The position numbers and the translations under genes are program-made. The notes beneath the pieces were generated by a model. The model was not told the origin of the DNA, did not search any database, and worked only from the letters and a program-made list of their open reading frames with translations. DNA of 10,188 nucleotides. It comes from Parabacteroides sp. AM08-6 (GTDB lineage Bacteria; Bacteroidota; Bacteroidia; Bacteroidales; Tannerellaceae). Shown one piece after another: positions 6,733 to 10,188 of the stretch. How positions within the stretch are numbered: the first letter of the stretch is position 1; each line of letters opens with the position of its first letter. Location of the stretch: the NCBI RefSeq assembly GCF_003473295.1, contig NZ_QRMP01000049.1, positions 1 to 10,188 of the forward strand, written 5' to 3'.

Positions 6733-9558
6733 TTAGTTAGTACTCCAGCGGACAATGAATAGATTGTCTGATGAAGTTGTTTGAATCATTTTTCTCTCAA
6801 GTTTAGCAATGAGCTCTTTTCTACGAACAGATATTTCATCTTCCCTATTTTCAAGTTCATTGCGCTTTCTACGCTTCTGACGGCACAGATCCTCTGCTTT
6901 AGCTTCAAGACTGATACGTTCTTCTATATTTTCAGCTTGACGAGCAAGTCTTTCAGTCTCACGTATATTACGTTTTACTATATCAAGTTCTTGCTCAATA
7001 CCATCAATCACATCACGTTCCCAACGATAGATTCTGTCTTCTTCTTCTTTGAAGAATGAAAGGTTTCTGCTATCCACACTCTTTATTGTTGTTATGATGT
7101 GTTGTTTTGAATTTGCATTCAGTCGAGAAACAATGGTATCGGGTATTTGGGTATTTATCTTTTCAATTCCACCACAGAGGAATAGTTTTTCGGCTTCTTC
7201 TTGTGTTAAGAACTTGCCATCCTCTGTGAATGCACTAAACAAGCAATATTGTTCATCTTCAAATGATGAAATTTGAAGTCTTGATAAGACTAAATAGCCT
7301 GATTGACATCTAAGATATTCAGGCAGTACTACGTTTATACCAGTGTCTTTATTGTTGAACACGATTTCACTGTTGTAGTTGTCTGTATCTAAAACCATAG
7401 CTTTGTCGAGGACATATTGAGCTAAAGGGTGAGAAAGTCGATACGGGGCGCCATCTTGCAGTTGTGATAGTAGATCATATTTACCACACGCGCAATTCGC
7501 AACTGACTTTTTGAGAAGGAAAGAATGTTGTTTATCATCGAATTTAGCTTTGCCATCAAGCACATACTTTGTTAATTCCCAAAGAATATGTTCATATCTA
7601 TTTAAGAAAGTACTTGCTTCATCTTTTGCTACACGAAGATGTTCTTGCACATCAATATCAAAGTTTTCCAAAATTTGATGGCGAGTATCTTTCATGCGTT
7701 CGTCTATCTCAACCTGCATATCAGTTTGAAGACGATCGAACGCTTCATTGATTTCTTCTTCAGTTCTACATTGCTGATAGATTTCCCAAATGCGAGTTTC
7801 AAAGTCGATAGCGTCTGCCTTACCGAGAATTTCATCAGAAGCGCCGAATATATCATCAAAAAGATTGAATTTCTCGTTAAGGATATTGAATACACGCACA
7901 TCTGCGTAATTCCTGATATTTACGAAGTTGACAACAACAACATCATGTTTTTGACCATAGCGGTGGCAACGACCAATACGCTGTTCGATTCTCTGAGGAT
8001 TCCACGGTAAATCGTAGTTTACAACAAGAGAACAGAACTGAAGGTTAAGACCTTCGCCAGCAGCCTCTGTTGCAATCATAATATCTGCCGATTCCCTAAA
8101 ATAGTCTACTAATGCCATTCTTCGGTCAACAGATTTGATGCCACTAACTTTTGAAGGATTAGCTTCGCACCAGTTTTTATAGATTTGTGTTGTTTTAGGG
8201 TCAGAACCACGACCATTGAACAATACGATTTTACCTTCGTAGCCATTAGCTTCAAGATATTCTTTCAGATATGCCTGCGTCTTTGTAGATTCAGTAAATA
8301 TCAAAGCCTTTCGTGAAGCACCTTCTTTAGCTTGCATCTCAAATGATTTATCCAATGCTTGAAGAAGAGCTTCTGATTTGGAATCTTGCTTTATATGTTT
8401 GGCTTTGTCAATAAATGTTTGCAATAGTTCAATCTCAATCTTTAGTTTATCAATCTCAACCACATCTTCTTCCTCGGCTGGTATGTCCTCGTCATCATCC
8501 ATATACAAATCTATTTCTTCATCATCGTCTATCAAATCCTCTGTTGTAAATAAGAGCATAGATGCCGTTTCGAGCATCTTTTCAAGACGTGATTTTATAT
8601 TGGTCAATGTACTGATAAGAGCAAAAGTAGAAGAAGCCAATATCTTACGAATTATCATTGTAGTCAACTTCTTCTGCTGTGCAGGAACTGAGTATATATC
8701 GTTTCTTCTGAGAAAATCAGAGATAGCTTGATATAGCTCATACTCAGCATCAGTTGAGTCGAACTTTTGTGTCAGTGGTAATCTATTTGTATGATTGATA
8801 TATTCTTTCACATCACGTCGCAATGTACGTTTATACATCGCAGACAATCGTGAACGAAGGTCGGCATTATTTTCTCCAGAACCATATTCACTTCGGAATG
8901 ATTTCTCGCTACCAAAAATATGCTCATCAATTATGCTTGTCAAACCATAAAGTTCCAGCAATGAGTTCTGGAAAGGTGTAGCTGTAAGCAACAACTTCTT
9001 TGTTGTTGTGAGAGCATCACGAACTGCATGAGATGTTTTGCTTGATTTGCGATAAACATTTCTTAGTTTATGAGCTTCATCAATGATTGATATATCAAAA
9101 CTATGCATCAATATTTCAGCCTTTCTACGAGCCACAAAGTTATAAGAACAAATTATTACCTTATTCTTTGGATATGGAGACCTACCGTTCTTGATAGCTT
9201 CATTGTAGTTCTTGGTATCAAGGATGATATTGTCAATACCAAATTTATCTATCAATTCTGTACTCCATTGTTTTCTCAAGGCAGCAGGACAGACAATTAT
9301 AATCTTTCGTTTGCCTATAGCCCAATATTGACAAATGACCAAACCAGCTTCAATAGTTTTTCCTAAACCGACTTCATCAGCTAAAACGATACCTTTGGAT
9401 AGTGGTGATTTGAATGCAAAGAGCGCTGCATCAATCTGATGTGGATTGATGTCAACAGATGCACTCATTAGCGACTGCGAGATTGATGATAGTTCACCAC
9501 CCACAGCTTTTTGTGTAAGCAAGTTTGCGTAATACTTCGCGTGATATTTAGTTATCAT
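6733..9558 (-). CDS. SNF2/RapA-family helicase (DrmD-like)
   Basis: Predicted DNA translocase of the Swi2/Snf2 superfamily, 941 aa from the ATG at 9558. Motifs: INPHQIDAA, a Q-motif-like segment (37-45); Walker A DEVGLGKT (61-68); DEAH (160-163); TATP (192-195); motif V ATEAAGEGLNLQ (496-507); and motif VI NPQRIEQRIGRCHRYGQ (520-536), close to the RapA/HepA subgroup. A very acidic linker of about 25 residues (roughly 343-367) lies between the two helicase lobes. The last 100 residues are rich in E, K and R with a coiled-coil look. The frame stays open back to a TTG at 9603, which would add 15 residues. I prefer the ATG because no other ATG or GTG precedes it. It is the first gene of the operon, and the methyltransferase follows after 14 bases. 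Class 1 DISARM also pairs a SNF2 helicase (DrmD) with an adenine methylase, but the other DISARM genes are absent. Its role may be to load, remodel or discriminate DNA for its partners; this is inference. Confidence 0.88.
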   Translation of the reverse strand: MITKYHAKYYANLLTQKAVGGELSSISQSLMSASVDINPHQIDAALFAFKSPLSKGIVLADEVGLGKTIEAGLVICQYWAIGKRKIIIVCPAALRKQWSTELIDKFGIDNIILDTKNYNEAIKNGRSPYPKNKVIICSYNFVARRKAEILMHSFDISIIDEAHKLRNVYRKSSKTSHAVRDALTTTKKLLLTATPFQNSLLELYGLTSIIDEHIFGSEKSFRSEYGSGENNADLRSRLSAMYKRTLRRDVKEYINHTNRLPLTQKFDSTDAEYELYQAISDFLRRNDIYSVPAQQKKLTTMIIRKILASSTFALISTLTNIKSRLEKMLETASMLLFTTEDLIDDDEEIDLYMDDDEDIPAEEEDVVEIDKLKIEIELLQTFIDKAKHIKQDSKSEALLQALDKSFEMQAKEGASRKALIFTESTKTQAYLKEYLEANGYEGKIVLFNGRGSDPKTTQIYKNWCEANPSKVSGIKSVDRRMALVDYFRESADIMIATEAAGEGLNLQFCSLVVNYDLPWNPQRIEQRIGRCHRYGQKHDVVVVNFVNIRNYADVRVFNILNEKFNLFDDIFGASDEILGKADAIDFETRIWEIYQQCRTEEEINEAFDRLQTDMQVEIDERMKDTRHQILENFDIDVQEHLRVAKDEASTFLNRYEHILWELTKYVLDGKAKFDDKQHSFLLKKSVANCACGKYDLLSQLQDGAPYRLSHPLAQYVLDKAMVLDTDNYNSEIVFNNKDTGINVVLPEYLRCQSGYLVLSRLQISSFEDEQYCLFSAFTEDGKFLTQEEAEKLFLCGGIEKINTQIPDTIVSRLNANSKQHIITTIKSVDSRNLSFFKEEEDRIYRWERDVIDGIEQELDIVKRNIRETERLARQAENIEERISLEAKAEDLCRQKRRKRNELENREDEISVRRKELIAKLERKMIQTTSSDNLFIVRWSTN

Positions 9559-9768
9559 ACTAATAAAAAATCCACCACAAAACGATTTAACTACTTTATT
9601 CAAAGGCAGATATGAAAGAGTTTCCCTTTTGATTTATTGCCTTAAACATAACTATGTTATAGTTGAATGATAAATATTTTTGCTTTTTGTCGACCTGCAT
9701 TATAGGTGAAGACGCTTACAAAAATACATATTTCGAACTTTAAAATACTATTTTTATTCTGTTTTCTT

Positions 9769-9776
9769 CAAAAATA
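9769..9776 (-). promoter_or_regulatory. Candidate Bacteroidetes -7 promoter box for the operon
   Basis: On the minus strand this reads TATTTTTG, an exact match to the Bacteroides primary-sigma -7 consensus TAnnTTTG. It lies about 210 bases upstream of the SNF2 start codon. The -33 element is weak: TTTT stands 22 bases upstream instead of TTTG at about 19-21. A one-mismatch alternative, TATGTTTA, lies closer at 9643-9650 (minus), with TTTA about 20 bases upstream. Such short A/T-rich boxes occur often by chance here, so neither is firm. Confidence 0.25.
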
Positions 9777-9828
9777 TACAAAATAGTTAGTAATGTGGAA
9801 AATTCACTCTCAGCTATCTCTTCATTCA

Positions 9829-9874
9829 CTTTAAAGTACCCCCTAAAAAATACACATCGTTCTTTAAAGTACCC
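9829..9874. repeat. Pair of identical 13-base direct repeats, 33 bases apart
   Basis: The sequence ctttaaagtaccc occurs at 9829-9841 and again at 9862-9874. The start-to-start distance is 33 bases, close to three helical turns, so a protein would meet both on one face of the helix. Its core ctttaaag is a palindrome. A relaxed copy (ctttaaaatac) lies at 9738-9748. The pair sits between the integrase stub and the defence operon and could be operator sites or recombinase arm sites. Confidence 0.55.
9854..9872. repeat. 19-base direct repeat, copy 1 (after the integrase stub)
   Basis: The sequence acatcgttctttaaagtac here matches acatcgttttttagagtac at 10030-10048 in 17 of 19 positions, with the same orientation. 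The two copies bracket the integrase stub and start 176 bases apart. This copy contains one of the ctttaaagtac boxes. It may be a duplicated recombination or regulatory site. Confidence 0.55.
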
Positions 9875-9880
9875 TTTTTG

Positions 9881-10025
9881 CTATTTGATTGTTCTTTTAT
9901 TTTCCATAATCCGCCTAACCATACAGCCGTTTACAGTAATTCTCATGCACACTGATGCTTCTCCGTTCTTTAATAATTTGGCATTCTTGATAAAGAACAA
10001 AAACAGAAAATGATTTTCTAGCCAT
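9881..10025 (-). pseudogene. 5' remnant of a Bacteroidetes tyrosine integrase
   Basis: From the ATG at 10025 the frame reads MARKSFSVFVLY. One frame over it continues FFIKNAKLLKNGEA and then SVCMRITVNG until a TAG at 9881-9883. Removing one T from the run of five (plus-strand A at 9999-10003) joins the two parts into SVLFFIKNAKLLKNGEA, a single 47-residue frame. That matches the N-terminal arm-DNA-binding domain of tyrosine recombinases of Bacteroidetes conjugative and mobilizable elements, where a segment like KNGE-P-Y-RITVNG is typical. The core-binding and catalytic domains (R-H-R-Y) are missing, so it cannot recombine DNA. The gene therefore has a one-base frameshift and is truncated shortly after the ITVNG motif. 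The family call rests on motif recognition, not on a search. Confidence 0.7.
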
Positions 10026-10029
10026 TTTT

Positions 10030-10048
10030 ACATCGTTTTTTAGAGTAC
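10030..10048. repeat. 19-base direct repeat, copy 2 (before the integrase stub)
   Basis: This is the partner of 9854-9872, with two differences. It ends 4 bases upstream of the integrase stub's start codon, so it occupies the leader and ribosome-binding region of the former gene. Just upstream on the minus strand, at 10048-10055, lies TAGTTTTG, an exact TAnnTTTG box that could have been the integrase promoter; no TTTG stands at the usual -33 distance. Confidence 0.5.
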
Positions 10049-10100
10049 AAAACTATGTATTCTCTTCCAAAATATTACTATGCAAAACGCTATGAATCAG

Positions 10101-10172
10101 CGATAAATATGCAAATTCGTGGAACTTTTTCTACTGAATTTTAGTCCCACGATTTATCCACCGATAATATGC
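10101..10172. repeat. Near-identical 11-12-base direct repeat at the right edge
   Basis: The sequence cgataaatatgc (10101-10112) recurs as cgataatatgc (10162-10172), differing by one missing base. Between them, gataaat (10102-10108) and atttatc (10152-10158) form an inverted pair, and cgtgg/ccacg lies inside. This could be part of a recombination or regulatory site continuing beyond the window, or chance in A/T-rich sequence. No gene was recognised between 10026 and 10188. Confidence 0.25.
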
Positions 10173-10188
10173 TTGAAACGACTATTTT

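Larger units (their letters stand above)
317..9558 (-). other. Three-gene restriction-modification-like defence operon
   Basis: A SNF2 helicase, an N6-adenine methyltransferase and a Res-like helicase-nuclease are transcribed in this order on the minus strand. The gaps are 14 and 6 bases, and a strong terminator follows at 243-290. No other gene is inserted and no internal terminator is evident between them. Tight spacing and matching functions support a single transcript and one functional system, a variant of type III restriction-modification with an added SNF2 ATPase. The transposase on one side and the integrase stub on the other suggest a mobile or island location. Confidence 0.85.
9559..9880. 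other. Leader region of the operon, no gene seen
   Basis: This 322-base A/T-rich stretch between the first operon gene and the integrase stub holds no convincing gene on either strand. A 29-codon frame with a GTG start exists at 9740-9829 (minus) but resembles nothing I know. The region must contain the operon promoter. It also carries three copies of a box related to ctttaaagtac (9738-9748, 9829-9839, 9862-9872). No tRNA, riboswitch or terminator hairpin was recognised. Confidence 0.5.

Noticed and set aside
317..9558. Complete DISARM or BREX system
   Set aside because: The SNF2 and adenine methylase genes resemble class 1 DISARM parts, but drmA, drmB and drmC are not present, nor are pglZ or brxC. 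The third gene is a Res-like nuclease, so neither name fits the visible content.
9559..9603. SNF2 start at the TTG at 9603 (15 residues longer)
   Set aside because: A rarer start codon without a Shine-Dalgarno sequence. The ATG at 9558 is the first common start, leaving the helicase domain complete.
9697..9703. TATAAT-like -10 hexamer on the minus strand
   Set aside because: No matching -35 at a usual distance, and the primary sigma factor of Bacteroidetes uses a different consensus; likely chance in A/T-rich DNA.
9740..9829. Minus-strand frame of 29 codons with a GTG start, preceded by an AGGGGG stretch
   Set aside because: Very short, no recognisable motif, overlaps the repeat boxes and the candidate promoter; not supported as a gene.
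9795..10013. Plus-strand frame of 72 codons with a GTG start
   Set aside because: It is antisense to the integrase stub, whose minus-strand reading gives recognisable motifs, so this frame is a shadow.
10055..10144. Plus-strand frame of 29 codons starting with ATG
   Set aside because: Short, no ribosome binding site or motif, and overlaps the edge repeats; chance is sufficient.
9829..10172. CRISPR array or tRNA attachment site
   Set aside because: The repeats are too short, too few and unevenly spaced for CRISPR. No tRNA cloverleaf or tRNA 3' end was recognised.

Overview
The window looks like an accessory island in a Bacteroidales genome (Bacteroides/Prevotella type). Three things suggest this: low GC (about 33-39% in the stretches I counted by hand), a Bacteroidetes-style tyrosine-recombinase remnant (N-terminal motif KNGEASVCMRITVNG), and a transposase N-terminus of a kind I associate with Bacteroidales insertion sequences. 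Initiation regions without a clear Shine-Dalgarno sequence fit the same group. The genus is inference.

From left to right: 1-175 is the 5' end of a transposase gene, on the minus strand and cut by the window edge. Positions 176-240 are its leader, with a small inverted repeat. Positions 243-290 are a strong intrinsic terminator for the minus strand. Positions 317-9558 are one tightly packed minus-strand operon of three very large genes. In transcription order these are a SNF2/RapA-type helicase of 941 aa (6733-9558), a beta-class N6-adenine DNA methyltransferase of 1049 aa (3569-6718), and a type III Res-like helicase with a C-terminal PD-(D/E)XK nuclease of 1081 aa (317-3562). The gaps between them are 14 and 6 bases. 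Positions 9559-9880 are a non-coding leader. Positions 9881-10025 are the frameshifted 5' stub of a tyrosine integrase. Positions 10026-10188 hold only repeats.

The operon reads as an anti-phage restriction-modification system. The methyltransferase would set the recognition sequence and mark self DNA. The Res-like protein would translocate on unmodified DNA and cut it. The SNF2 ATPase is not part of canonical type III systems and gives the locus a DISARM-like flavour (compare DrmD and DrmMI of class 1 DISARM). However, no drmA, drmB or drmC partner is present, and no pglZ or brxC of BREX. All catalytic motifs I looked for are intact, so I expect a functional system.

Points most worth a second look are the three-gene composition itself, a dip in GC exactly over the catalytic and target-recognition core of the methyltransferase, the shared reading frame of methyltransferase and nuclease across a single TAA, and the integrase stub with repeated TTTAAAGTAC boxes upstream of the operon.
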